Assembly (NCBI RefSeq): GCF_002209535.1
Contig: NZ_NJIG01000020.1
Span: 35,943-99,942 of the forward strand
DNA from: Achromobacter marplatensis
GTDB lineage: Bacteria > Pseudomonadota > Gammaproteobacteria > Burkholderiales > Burkholderiaceae_B
Direction: 5' to 3'
DNA: 64,000 bases
Below, one piece after another: positions 1-8,396 of the stretch. The number at the start of each line of letters is the position of its first letter. Within the stretch, counting starts at the first letter, position 1. The translations under genes were made by a program, and so were the position numbers. Under the pieces are notes generated by a model. It searched no databases and was not told where the DNA came from. It was given only the letters and a program-made list of their open reading frames with translations.

Positions 1-543
1 GGCGGCATTCTGCACCATCGCGGGCAGGTGGAAGTGATCTCGTCGCTGGAACGCGACGGCCGGCCGGTGTTTCGCGACTTGCGCTGGGGCGTCTACGTGA
101 CCTTGGCCGCCGACAGCGATTACGTGCGGCGCTGCTTCCAGGAATACGGGCTGGTCACCGATCCCAGCGGCAACTTCACCGCCATGTACAAGCCCTATCA
201 CCTGATCGGGCTGGAGCTGGGCATCAGCGTGGCCAGCGTCGGACTGCGGCGCGAGCCCACGGGCGCGCCCGCCGGCTGGCACGGCGACGTGGTGGCCACC
301 GCCAAGCGCGACCTGCAAGCCGGCCAGTTGCTGGACGGCGAAGGCGGCTATACGGTGTACGGCCGGCTGATGCCCGCGCCGGACTCGGTGGAAGAAGGCT
401 ATCTGCCGCTGGGCCTGTCGCACCAGGTCAAGCTGAAGAACCCGGTGCGCCAGTCGCAGGCGATACGCTGGCGCGACGTGGAGTACGACGACCGCTCCAC
501 CGCCGTGCAGTTCCGCCGCGAAATGGAACAGACCTTCGCCTGA
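1..543 (+). CDS. SAF-domain NAD(P)-dependent oxidoreductase, C-terminal part (5' end outside window)
   Basis: The reading frame is open from the first base, so this is the end of a gene that starts upstream of the window. The visible 180 residues resemble the C-terminal half of the oxidoreductases that pair a homoserine-dehydrogenase-like NAD(P) domain with a C-terminal SAF domain. The end reads like a SAF module, with DGEGGYTVYG followed by a leucine-rich segment and PLGLSHQVKLKNPV. The nucleotide-binding domain is not visible, so the substrate cannot be judged; relatives act in sugar-acid or polyol metabolism. The gene converges on the GntR gene that ends 26 bases downstream and may be the last gene of a separate operon. 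Confidence 0.7.
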   Translation, partial: GGILHHRGQVEVISSLERDGRPVFRDLRWGVYVTLAADSDYVRRCFQEYGLVTDPSGNFTAMYKPYHLIGLELGISVASVGLRREPTGAPAGWHGDVVATAKRDLQAGQLLDGEGGYTVYGRLMPAPDSVEEGYLPLGLSHQVKLKNPVRQSQAIRWRDVEYDDRSTAVQFRREMEQTFA

Positions 544-568
544 GCCCACGCGGACGCACCGCCGCCGG

Positions 569-1315
569 CTAGACCGGCGCGGGGCGTTCAGCCTGGAAGA
601 GGCGCAGCCGGTCTGCGGCGTTGCGCAGATGCTGTTCGGCGGCTTGGCCGGCAGCGTCCGGATCCGCCCCTTCGATTGCCGCGAAAATGGCCTGGTGCTC
701 GCTTTGCACGGCGGCCATGCGTTCGGCGTACCTGCGCGCCGTGTTGTTGCGCGCACTGCGGATCACGCGGCGCACGTTGGCTTCCAGGTAGTCGTTCAAC
801 GCGACCAGATGCGGGTTGTGCGTGGCCTGCACGATGGCCTGATGGAACTGGTAGTCCTCTTCGTCGCCCAGCTTGTCGTTGATCAGCGCGTATTCCATGC
901 CCACCAGCGCCTGGCGGATCTTCTTCAGGTCTTGCTCGGTGCGACGCTGCGCCGCGTAGCGCGCTGCGGTGACTTCGATGGACAGCATCAGTTCCAGGAT
1001 GTGTTCCAGGTCCTGGCTGTCGCCCGGCGTGGGCGCGGCAATGCGAAACGCGTTGCGCTGGAAGTTCGGATCGACGAACACGCCGCTGCCTTGCTGCGAC
1101 GTGATCAGCCCTTCCGACTTCAAGCGGGCCAGCGCTTCGCGCACGACCGCGCGGCTGACGGAATAGGTTTCGGTCAGCTGTTTTTCGGTCGGCAGGCGAT
1201 CGCCGGGGGCAAGCACGCCCTGGCGTATCTGCTCGGCCAGCGCGTCGCCCAAGGCCGCGGAAAGCGAACTCTTGGGCGCAGCGCGCGGCGGGTCCTGTTC
1301 TTGGGTAGGCTGCAT
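569..1315 (-). CDS. GntR-family transcriptional regulator (FadR/FCD subfamily)
   Basis: A 248-residue DNA-binding regulator. Residues about 20-85 form the GntR winged helix, with the signatures GDRLPTEKQL, SRAVVREALARL and QGSGVFV. Residues about 105-235 match the all-helical FCD ligand-binding domain, which in this family binds small carboxylic acids, often through a metal. It lies 37 bases downstream of an SDR gene on the same strand, so the two are probably co-transcribed. The pair is divergent from the AroE-like/ABC/dehydrogenase-complex genes, which it is likely to control through the palindromic site near 2212-2227. The effector is unknown. Confidence 0.9.
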   Translation of the reverse strand: MQPTQEQDPPRAAPKSSLSAALGDALAEQIRQGVLAPGDRLPTEKQLTETYSVSRAVVREALARLKSEGLITSQQGSGVFVDPNFQRNAFRIAAPTPGDSQDLEHILELMLSIEVTAARYAAQRRTEQDLKKIRQALVGMEYALINDKLGDEEDYQFHQAIVQATHNPHLVALNDYLEANVRRVIRSARNNTARRYAERMAAVQSEHQAIFAAIEGADPDAAGQAAEQHLRNAADRLRLFQAERPAPV

Positions 1316-1352
1316 GGAAAATCGTTGGATCGTGATGGCGGCGTCCTGAACT

Positions 1353-2090
1353 TTAAGCGATATAGATGCCGCCGTTGACCTGCATGACTTCGCCGGTCAC
1401 GAAGCCCGCCAGCGGCGAACACAGGAACGCGATCGATCCGGCGATTTCCTCGGCCGTGCCGAAGCGGCGCAACGGCGTGCTTTCCAGCAACTGCGCGCCC
1501 TTCTGGCCGATCAGGTCATGCGTCATGGACGTGGCGATGATGCCGGGTGCCACTGCATTCACGCGGATCTGCGGCGCCAGTTCCAGCGCCAGGCTGCGCG
1601 TGAAGCTCTGCACGGCGCCCTTGGACGCCGAATAGGCGGCGTGGGCGTAGCTGCCGCGCTGGGCGGCCAAGGACGTCAGCAGCACAATCGACCCGTTGTG
1701 GCGCAGGTGGCGCTGGGCCGCGCGGCACACGTAGAACGTGCCGTCCAGGTTCACGCGCATCAGCGTGCGCCAAGCCTCGTCGCTGGTGTCTTTCACCAGT
1801 TGTTCCGGGTAGATGCCGGCGCAGTGAATCAGATGATCCAGCCCGCCGAAATGCTTGGCCGCCGACTCGAACACGCGTTCGCAGTCGTGCGACACGGACA
1901 CATCCAGCGCGTGGGTGTAGACCCGCTGGCCGCTGGGATCCAGCTCGGCCGCGATCGCCTCCAGGCGCGCGTTGTCGATGTCGGTCAGCACCAGCCGGGC
2001 GCCGTGGGCGGCCATCAGCCGCGCGGTCGCCAGACCAATGCCATTGCCTGCGCCGGTGATGACGGCCACCTGTCCTTCGAACGAAATCAT
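1353..2090 (-). CDS. Short-chain dehydrogenase/reductase (SDR)
   Basis: A 245-residue classical SDR. The nucleotide-binding motif is TGAGNGIG near the N-terminus, an Asp at the end of beta-2 (LTDID) suggests NAD preference, and the catalytic YSASK (Tyr-x3-Lys) is present with an upstream Ser in LLTSLAAQ. The usual NNAG motif is HCAG here. It ends in the conserved VNGGIYIA. SDRs of this length oxidise secondary alcohols or reduce ketones on small cyclic or acyclic substrates. It sits upstream of the GntR gene and divergent from the AroE-like gene, so it probably acts on an intermediate of the same pathway. The substrate cannot be assigned. Confidence 0.9.
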   Translation of the reverse strand: MISFEGQVAVITGAGNGIGLATARLMAAHGARLVLTDIDNARLEAIAAELDPSGQRVYTHALDVSVSHDCERVFESAAKHFGGLDHLIHCAGIYPEQLVKDTSDEAWRTLMRVNLDGTFYVCRAAQRHLRHNGSIVLLTSLAAQRGSYAHAAYSASKGAVQSFTRSLALELAPQIRVNAVAPGIIATSMTHDLIGQKGAQLLESTPLRRFGTAEEIAGSIAFLCSPLAGFVTGEVMQVNGGIYIA

Positions 2091-2207
2091 CCTGTCTCCA
2101 AAGCTCTCTATGGGCGGGCCCGCGGCCTTTCAAGCGCCAGCGGCTTCTTGGATTGAACTCCTGAATCCGCTGCTTGACACGAGAAAAACGCATGCCCTAT
2201 GATTTAT

Positions 2208-2239
2208 CGGACAACTTAATAAAGTTGCCTGACAACTTA
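2208..2239. promoter_or_regulatory. Candidate GntR operator in the divergent promoter region
   Basis: A 16-base palindrome, CAACTTAATAAAGTTG, lies at 2212-2227 between the divergent SDR and AroE-like genes. The nine bases GACAACTTA at 2210-2218 recur at 2231-2239, giving a repeated half-site. The stretch is much more AT-rich than its surroundings. The adjacent GntR/FCD regulator is the obvious candidate binder; this is inference. Confidence 0.45.
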
Positions 2240-2328
2240 TTCCGAAAGCGTAAATCAAGTCGCGCTTTCAGGCAAGAAGGGTCAGAAAAACACGGCCGCA
2301 GGCCGCATGACAGGCAGGGGACAACCAG

Positions 2329-3141
2329 GTGGAAATCACCGGCAGCACTACCGTATTCGCGATCGCGGCGGACCCGATCACGCACGTCAAGACGCCCCAG
2401 CGGCTCAATGCCCTGCTGCGCGAACGCGCGGTCGACGCCGTCATGGTGCCCTTCCACGTGTCCGCCGACGCGCTGCCGGGCCTGTTCACCGGCCTGCGCG
2501 GCCTGGCCAACCTGGGCGGCATCGTGGTCACGGTGCCCCACAAGGAACATGCCGCCACCCTGTGCGACGCCCTGACCCCGGCAGCCCAGCTGATCGGCGC
2601 GGTCAATGCCGTGCGCCTGCAAGACGGCGTGCTGACCGGCGGCAACTTCGACGGCCTGGGCTTTGTGGCCGGTTTGCGCAGCCAGGGGCATGACCCCGCC
2701 GGCCGCCACGTCTACCTGGCCGGTCTGGGCGGCGCCGGCAAGGCCATCGCCTGTGCCCTGGCCGACGCCGGCCCCGCCAGCCTGCGCCTGTACAACCGGT
2801 CCGCCGACAAGGCGCGCGCCTTCGCCGCCCATCTGGCCGGTCAACACCCCGACCTGGACATCCGCGTGGCGGATTCCGCGCCCGAACCCTGCGACATCGC
2901 CATCAACGCGACCTCGCTGGGCCTGCAAGACACCGATCCCCTGCCCTTCCCCCTGGACGCCCTGGCCCCCGGCACCGTCGTGGCCGACGCCGTGATGAGC
3001 CGCGTCGACACCCCCTTGCTGCGTGCCGCCGCCGCGCAAGGCTGCCGCACCCATCCGGGTCTGTACATGCTGGAAGGACAACTCACCGAAATTGCCCGCT
3101 TTCTGGGCGTAGAAGAGCCGCAACAAAGCGCGCTTGCTTGA
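2329..3141 (+). CDS. Shikimate-dehydrogenase-like oxidoreductase (AroE superfamily)
   Basis: A 270-residue protein with the full AroE fold. Visible are the catalytic Lys in VTVPHK (residue 72), Asn in GAVNAV (93), catalytic Asp in NFDGLG (108), the nucleotide loop GLGGAG (132-137), NATSLGL, and a C-terminal EGQLTEIARFLG. However, the N-terminal Ser-x-Ser shikimate-carboxylate motif of true AroE (usually HSxSP) is HVKTP here (residues 19-23), and the Thr of NTDG is Phe. The substrate is therefore probably not shikimate. The start is a GTG preceded by an AGGGGA-like ribosome site. It heads a run of same-strand genes for an ABC importer and a dehydrogenase complex, pointing to catabolism of a hydroxylated cyclic or related acid. 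Confidence 0.85.
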   Translation: MEITGSTTVFAIAADPITHVKTPQRLNALLRERAVDAVMVPFHVSADALPGLFTGLRGLANLGGIVVTVPHKEHAATLCDALTPAAQLIGAVNAVRLQDGVLTGGNFDGLGFVAGLRSQGHDPAGRHVYLAGLGGAGKAIACALADAGPASLRLYNRSADKARAFAAHLAGQHPDLDIRVADSAPEPCDIAINATSLGLQDTDPLPFPLDALAPGTVVADAVMSRVDTPLLRAAAAQGCRTHPGLYMLEGQLTEIARFLGVEEPQQSALA

Positions 3142-3181
3142 TTCACGGACTCACCACTCCCGTCCCACGGAGGAGACACGC

Positions 3182-4417
3182 ATGAAATTGGCTTTCACCA
3201 CCGGCCTGCTGTGCCTGGCCGGCATTGCCGCATCGGCGCACGCCGCACCCGTCAAGATCGGTCTGATCGAAACGCTGTCGGGCCCGCAGGCCTCGACCGG
3301 CCTGATGTTCCGCGCTGCGGTCAAGTACGAACTGGACCGCATCAACGCCGCCGGCGGCTGGAACGGCCAGCCGCTGGAACTGGTCGAATTCGACAACCAG
3401 GGCGGCCCCGTGGGCGCGTCCGACCGCTTCCGCGCCGCCGCTGCCGAAGGCGTGCAGGTCCTGGTGCAGGGCTCGTCGTCCGCGATCTCGGGCCAGCTGA
3501 CCGAAGACGTGCGCAAGCACAACCTGCGCAACCCGGGCAAGGAAGTCGTCTTCCTGAACGTGGGCGGCGAGGCGCTGGAACTGACGGGCCAGAAGTGCCA
3601 CTTCTACCACTTCCGCTTCACCACCAACGCCGACCTGCGCGTGAAGTCGCTGGCCTCGGTGATGTCGGCCGACGGCACGCTGGGCAAACGCGTGTACGCC
3701 ATCAACCAGAACTATTCCTGGGGCCAGGACATGGAAGGCGCCACCGAGCGCTTCGCCAAGCAGTACGGCTATGAAGTGGTAGGCAAGACGCTGCATGAAG
3801 TCAACAAGATCCAGGACTTCGCGCCCTACGTCGCGCGCATCCGCTCGGCCACGCCCGACACCGTCATCACGGGCAACTGGTCCAACGACCTGCTGTTGCT
3901 GATGAAGGCCACGCAGGCTGCCGGCCTGAAGGTGCGCTTTGCCACCGTGTTCCTGGACCAGGTGGGCAACCTGGCCAACGCGGGCGAAGTCGCGCTGGGC
4001 CACTACATCGCGCACCCGTACAACATCGAAGCCGCGGGCGACGAAGGCGCCAAGTTCGCCGAAGACTACAAGGCCAAGACTGGCCATTACCCCAGCTATA
4101 CGGAACCGCAAACCGTCATCGGCGTGCGCTTCCTGGGCGAAGCGTTGAAGCAGGTGCCGCCGCAGGACGGCAAGCTGTCCGTGCCGGCGCTGGCGAAGGC
4201 GTTGGAAAAGGTCACCTACACCTCGTCGCTGGGCACCTATACGATGCGTGCGGAAGACCACCAGGTGCAACTGCCGATGGTCGTGTCCAAGGTGAGCAAG
4301 AGCGCCAAGTACAAGGCCGACGGCACCGACATGGGCTTCGAGCCGGTGAAGGTGCTGGCAGCGGCGGACGTGTCGGCGCCGGTGCAGGCAACGTGCAAGA
4401 TGCAACGGCCGGACTGA
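3182..4417 (+). CDS. Branched-chain-amino-acid-type ABC transporter, periplasmic substrate-binding protein
   Basis: A 411-residue periplasmic binding protein of the LivK type (Peripla_BP_6 family). The chosen ATG follows a strong GGAGGAG ribosome site and gives a typical signal peptide ending ASAHA, then PVKIGLIETLSGPQA, the usual start of the mature family. An in-frame start 48 bases upstream lacks a ribosome site and would spoil the signal. It lies 40 bases after the AroE-like gene and precedes both permeases and both ATPases of the importer. Family members import amino acids, aromatic acids, amides and other organic acids, so the ligand cannot be named. Confidence 0.92.
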   Translation: MKLAFTTGLLCLAGIAASAHAAPVKIGLIETLSGPQASTGLMFRAAVKYELDRINAAGGWNGQPLELVEFDNQGGPVGASDRFRAAAAEGVQVLVQGSSSAISGQLTEDVRKHNLRNPGKEVVFLNVGGEALELTGQKCHFYHFRFTTNADLRVKSLASVMSADGTLGKRVYAINQNYSWGQDMEGATERFAKQYGYEVVGKTLHEVNKIQDFAPYVARIRSATPDTVITGNWSNDLLLLMKATQAAGLKVRFATVFLDQVGNLANAGEVALGHYIAHPYNIEAAGDEGAKFAEDYKAKTGHYPSYTEPQTVIGVRFLGEALKQVPPQDGKLSVPALAKALEKVTYTSSLGTYTMRAEDHQVQLPMVVSKVSKSAKYKADGTDMGFEPVKVLAAADVSAPVQATCKMQRPD

Positions 4418-4419
4418 TC

Positions 4420-4570
4420 TGATGGGTTGCGCGCGCTGGACGGCAGCGCGCGCGGCGTGATTGTCGCGCGCTCCACCCATCCTACGGATGCGTACCCCGC
4501 TACGTAGGATGGGTGGAGCGCGGCAGGTCCCCAAAAGCGAACGCCAGCATCGAACGCGCGCAACCCATCA
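4420..4570. repeat. Nested palindromic intergenic repeat, copy 1
   Basis: Two inverted 20-base arms at 4467-4486 and 4503-4522 are perfectly complementary (CGTAGGATGGGTGGAGCGCG on the right side). They are flanked outside by TGATGGGTTGCGCGCGCT at 4420-4437 and its partial inverse GCGCGCAACCCATCA ending at 4570. The same two motifs occur at 41506-41686 and 57982-58169, but there in the opposite nesting order. The element lies between the binding-protein and permease genes of one transporter operon, so its transcript could fold into a stable hairpin and affect expression of the downstream genes. Confidence 0.85.
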
Positions 4571-4676
4571 TCGCCACCGCAAAAAACAAGCGCACTCCCG
4601 GCGCGGGCCGGAAAAACAACGTGCGCAATCGCTCGCAGGACGCCTCGCGTCTTAGCGCAAGAATTATGGAGCGGAC

Positions 4677-5618
4677 ATGGAATTCTTTACCGTCTCGCTG
4701 TTGAACGGCGTGATTTACGGCCTGCTGCTATTCATGGTGTCGGCAGGCCTGACTTTGATTTTCGGAATGATGGGCGTGCTGAACTTCGCGCACGCCTCGT
4801 TCTACATGATCGGCGCGTATGCCGCCTACACACTGACGCCGGTCACGGGGTTCTGGACGGCGCTGGTGCTGGCCACGATCATCGCGGGCGTGCTGGGCAT
4901 GGGCGTCGAACGCTTCTTCCTGCGCCGCGTTCACAAGTTCGGCCACGCGCAGGAACTGCTGGTGACGTTCGGCCTGGCGTTCATCGTGGCCGAGCTGATC
5001 AAGCTGTTCTACGGCGACTTCCCCGTGGACTACCGCGTGCCGCAGTTCCTGAACTTTGCGGCCTTCCGCGTGTTCGACGCGGACTACCCCTTCTACCGCC
5101 TGTTGATGGGCGGCGTGTCGCTGGCGATGTTCGCCGTGATTTACCTGTTGCTGTCGCGCACTCGTGTGGGCATCGTGGTGCGTTCGGCCATCTACCGTCC
5201 ACGCATGGCCGAAGCGCTGGGCCACAACGTGCCGCTCGTCTTCATGAGCGTGTTCGGCGTGGGCGCGGCGATGGCCGGCCTGGCGGGCGCCGTGGCAGGC
5301 GCCTTCTACACCACCAATCCCAACATGGCGCTGGAACTGGGCGTGCTGGTGTTCGTGGTGGTGGTCGTGGGCGGCCTGGGTTCGCTTGAAGGCGCGATGA
5401 TCGCGTCGCTGCTGATCGGCCTGATCAGCTCGTTTTCGGTGGGCATCGACGCCAGCCTGGCTTCCTTGTTCGGCCTGTTCGGCGCGGGCGAGTGGGCCGA
5501 AAGCGTGGGCGGCCTGATGACCGTGAAGATATCCAGCCTGGCGGCCACCTTGCCCTTCCTGCTGATGCTGGTCGTGCTGCTGGTCAAGCCGTCCGGCCTG
5601 AAAGGAGAACAGGCATGA
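4677..5618 (+). CDS. Branched-chain-amino-acid-type ABC transporter permease (LivH family)
   Basis: A 313-residue inner-membrane permease with about eight hydrophobic segments. The LivH signature features are visible: the N-terminal ISL-type start FTVSLLNGVIYGLLL, GLTLIFGMMGVLNFAHASF, and the C-terminal LGVLVFVVVVVGGLGSLEGA. It forms the membrane channel with the following LivM-type protein. A GGAG ribosome site precedes the ATG. It overlaps the next gene by four bases (ATGA), so the two are translationally coupled. Confidence 0.93.
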   Translation: MEFFTVSLLNGVIYGLLLFMVSAGLTLIFGMMGVLNFAHASFYMIGAYAAYTLTPVTGFWTALVLATIIAGVLGMGVERFFLRRVHKFGHAQELLVTFGLAFIVAELIKLFYGDFPVDYRVPQFLNFAAFRVFDADYPFYRLLMGGVSLAMFAVIYLLLSRTRVGIVVRSAIYRPRMAEALGHNVPLVFMSVFGVGAAMAGLAGAVAGAFYTTNPNMALELGVLVFVVVVVGGLGSLEGAMIASLLIGLISSFSVGIDASLASLFGLFGAGEWAESVGGLMTVKISSLAATLPFLLMLVVLLVKPSGLKGEQA

Positions 5619-6883
5619 GCCAAACCCGTAACGTCTCGGGCGCCCTGCTGTTGATCGTCTGCGTGGGCGTGCTGTGCGCGCTGCCCTGGCTGCTGCCCCC
5701 GGGCCAGCTTGTGGCCGCCGTGCAGATGCTGATCGCCGCGCTCTTCGCTTGCGCCTTCAACCTGCTGGCGGGCCAGGGCGGCATGCTGTCCTTCGGCCAT
5801 GCCGCGTACTTCGGCGTCGGCACGTTCGCCACCATCCACGCCATGAATGCGCTGGGCGGCGCGGGCCTCTTGCCCACGCCCCTGATGCCGCTGGCGGGCG
5901 GCGTGGCCGGCCTGCTGTTCGGTCTCGTCGCTGGCTGGTTCGCCACCATGCGTTCCGGCGTGTACTTTTCGATGATCACGCTGGCCTTGGCTGAATTGCT
6001 GCACGCGCTGGCGCCGCACCTGAAAGGCGTGTTCGGCGGCGAGGCCGGCGTGTCGGCCATGCGCATGCCGGCCTGGGGCTTCACCTTCGGTTCCGACATC
6101 GAGGTGTACTTCCTGGTGCTGGCCTGGGTGCTGATTTCGCTGGCGGCCTTGTACGGCCTGACCCGCACGCCGCTAGGCCGGCTGACGCTGGGCCTGCGTG
6201 AAAACGCCAATCGGTTGCGCTACCTGGGCTACCGCCCGCATGCGTTGAAGACGATGGTGTTTGCGCTGTCGGCCATGTTCGCCGGCATCGCGGGCGGCCT
6301 GCAGGCCTTGAACATCGAAGCCGGCAACTACGTGCTGTTCGAGGTCAAGCTGTCCACCGACGCGGTGCTGTTCGCCTACATCGGCGGCGTCAACGCCTTC
6401 CTGGGCCCCGTGCTGGGCGCCTCCATCCTGACCTTCCTGTCGCAGACGCTGGCCGACATCACGCGGTCGTGGCTGTTGTACCAGGGTGTCCTGTTCGTAC
6501 TGGTCATGCTGTTCGTGCCGGACGGCCTGGTGGGCCTGGTGCAGCGCGCGGCCAAGTCGCTGCGCGAGCGCGGGTTGGCCAACTGGCTGCCGCGCGCCGC
6601 GTTGTCGGTGGCCGCCGGCCTGCTCCTGACCGCCGCCACCGTGTTCTCGGTCGAGATGCTGCAACGCATGTTCGCCCGCGATTACCGCGCACTGCTGGCG
6701 ATGAACCCGGAGGCCGGCTGGCCCGCCATTGCCCTTTTCGGCCAGGAATGGGCGCCGCTGGCGCTGTCCACCTGGCTGATCCCGCTGGCGCTATTTGCCG
6801 TGGGCCTGGCAGCCTGCCGCTGGGCGCTGGCCCTGTGGCGCGACGACGGCGACGCCGCCCCTGTGCTGGAGCCCGCAAAATGA
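5615..6883 (+). CDS. Branched-chain-amino-acid-type ABC transporter permease (LivM family), with C-terminal extension
   Basis: A 422-residue permease partner of LivH. The start overlaps the preceding stop (ATGA) after an AAAGGAGAA ribosome site. The core carries the LivM hallmarks: GQGGMLSFGHAAYFGVG, ITLALAELLHALAP, LGLRENANRLRYLGY and IGGVNAFLGPVLGA. Typical LivM proteins end soon after the DGLVGL segment. This one continues for about 100 residues with two more predicted membrane segments (ALSVAAGLLLTAATVF and TWLIPLALFAVGLAA). The extension is continuous in frame and joins directly to the ATPase gene. Its function is unknown. Confidence 0.92.
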   Translation: MSQTRNVSGALLLIVCVGVLCALPWLLPPGQLVAAVQMLIAALFACAFNLLAGQGGMLSFGHAAYFGVGTFATIHAMNALGGAGLLPTPLMPLAGGVAGLLFGLVAGWFATMRSGVYFSMITLALAELLHALAPHLKGVFGGEAGVSAMRMPAWGFTFGSDIEVYFLVLAWVLISLAALYGLTRTPLGRLTLGLRENANRLRYLGYRPHALKTMVFALSAMFAGIAGGLQALNIEAGNYVLFEVKLSTDAVLFAYIGGVNAFLGPVLGASILTFLSQTLADITRSWLLYQGVLFVLVMLFVPDGLVGLVQRAAKSLRERGLANWLPRAALSVAAGLLLTAATVFSVEMLQRMFARDYRALLAMNPEAGWPAIALFGQEWAPLALSTWLIPLALFAVGLAACRWALALWRDDGDAAPVLEPAK

Positions 6884-7632
6884 CCCACGACATCCTGACC
6901 CTGACTGACGTGCGCAAGTCCTTTGGCGAAGCGCAGATCATCCGCGGCGTGAACCTGGCGATCGAAGCCGGGGAACGGCACGCGGTCATCGGCCCCAACG
7001 GCGCCGGCAAGTCCACCTTGTTCCACCTGATGTCGGGCTCGTTCGCGCCGACCTCGGGCGACATCAGCCTGCGTTCGCGTTCCATTGGCGGCCTGGCGCC
7101 TGAAGCTATCAACCGGCTGGGGCTGGCGCGCTCGTTCCAGATCACGAACGTATTCCCACGCCTGTCGGTTCGCGAAAACCTGCGCCTGGCCGTGCTGCGT
7201 ATGCACGGGCTGGTCTACAACTTCTGGCGCCCCATCGCGCGCAACCGCGCCGTCAATGAAGACGTGGACCGCCTGCTGGAGAAAGTGCGCCTGACCGCCA
7301 AGCAGGACACGGGCGCGGGCGATTTGAACTACTCCGAGCAGCGCTCGCTGGAAATCGGCATGACGCTTGCCTCGCGCCCCAAGGTCATCCTGCTGGACGA
7401 GCCGATGGCCGGCATGTCGCAGCACGAAGTCGACTACACGGTCGAACTCATCAAGGAAGTAACGCGCGATTGCACCCTGCTGATCGTCGAACACGACATG
7501 CAGGTGGTGTTCTCGCTGGCCGACCGCATCAGCGTGCTGGTGTACGGCGAAATCCTGGCCACGGGCACGCCCGCGGACATCCGCGGCGATGCCCGCGTGC
7601 GCGAAGCCTACCTGGGAGAGGAAACGGTATGA
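6880..7632 (+). CDS. Branched-chain-amino-acid-type ABC transporter ATP-binding protein (LivG family)
   Basis: A 250-residue ABC ATPase. The ATG overlaps the stop of the permease gene. Walker A is GPNGAGKST, the signature segment is LNYSEQRSLEIG (LSGGQ replaced by YSEQR, which is common in LivG proteins), Walker B is VILLDEPMAGM, and the switch His is in IVEHDM. The motif RSFQITNVFPRLSVREN identifies the LivG subgroup. It drives import together with the next gene product. Confidence 0.93.
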   Translation: MTHDILTLTDVRKSFGEAQIIRGVNLAIEAGERHAVIGPNGAGKSTLFHLMSGSFAPTSGDISLRSRSIGGLAPEAINRLGLARSFQITNVFPRLSVRENLRLAVLRMHGLVYNFWRPIARNRAVNEDVDRLLEKVRLTAKQDTGAGDLNYSEQRSLEIGMTLASRPKVILLDEPMAGMSQHEVDYTVELIKEVTRDCTLLIVEHDMQVVFSLADRISVLVYGEILATGTPADIRGDARVREAYLGEETV

Positions 7633-8360
7633 ACATGGCATCAAACCCGCAATCCCCCTTGCTCAGCCTGCAAGGCGTGCACGCGCACTACGGCAAGAGC
7701 CACATCCTGCACGGCATCGACCTGTCCATCGGGCGCGGCGAAGTCGTGAGCCTCTTGGGCCGCAACGGCGCAGGCCGCTCCACCACCATGAAAAGCATCA
7801 TGGGCCTGGTGGACGTGACCGGCGGGCGCATCGCCATCGAAGGGCGCGACATCACCAACAAGCGCCCCTTCGAGATCGCGCGCGCCGGCCTGGGCTTCGT
7901 GCCCGAAGAACGCGAGGTCTTCGCCAACCTGACCGTGGACGAGAACCTGCGCATGGGCGAACAGCCCAAGCGCGACGACGCGCCCTACTGGACGGTCGCG
8001 CAGATGTTCGACTATTTCCCGCGCTTGAAGGAGCGCATCAACACCCGCGCTGGCAACTTGTCCGGCGGCGAACAGCAGATGCTGACCATGTGCCGATCGC
8101 TGTTGGGCAACCCCAAGGTCATGCTGATCGACGAGCCCACCGAGGGTTTGGCCCCGAAGATCGTGGAAGTGATTGCGGACGTGATCCGCGACATCCATAA
8201 ACGCGGCGTCTCGGTGGTGCTGGTGGAACAGAAGCTGACCATCGCACTGAAGGTGTCGACCCGCGTCAGCGTCATGGGCCACGGCCGCATCGTATTCGAA
8301 GGACCGCCCGCGCAGCTGCATGAGCGCCAGGACGTTGTGCAGGAATGGCTGGCCGTCTGA
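7629..8360 (+). CDS. Branched-chain-amino-acid-type ABC transporter ATP-binding protein (LivF family), Walker A Lys to Arg
   Basis: A 243-residue ABC ATPase that overlaps the LivG stop by four bases. The signature NLSGGEQQML, Walker B VMLIDEPTEGLAP and VEQ switch region are all normal for LivF. The Walker A is GRNGAGRSTT: the phosphate-binding Lys is Arg (codon CGC at 7776-7778). The equivalent gene of the second importer in this window has the ordinary Lys. Arg at this position may be a subgroup feature and could reduce hydrolysis at one site of the LivG/LivF pair. An alternative start six bases downstream is possible. Confidence 0.92.
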   Translation: MNMASNPQSPLLSLQGVHAHYGKSHILHGIDLSIGRGEVVSLLGRNGAGRSTTMKSIMGLVDVTGGRIAIEGRDITNKRPFEIARAGLGFVPEEREVFANLTVDENLRMGEQPKRDDAPYWTVAQMFDYFPRLKERINTRAGNLSGGEQQMLTMCRSLLGNPKVMLIDEPTEGLAPKIVEVIADVIRDIHKRGVSVVLVEQKLTIALKVSTRVSVMGHGRIVFEGPPAQLHERQDVVQEWLAV

Positions 8361-8396
8361 CGCGCCGTCACGCAAACCCCTTTACAGGCAAATACC

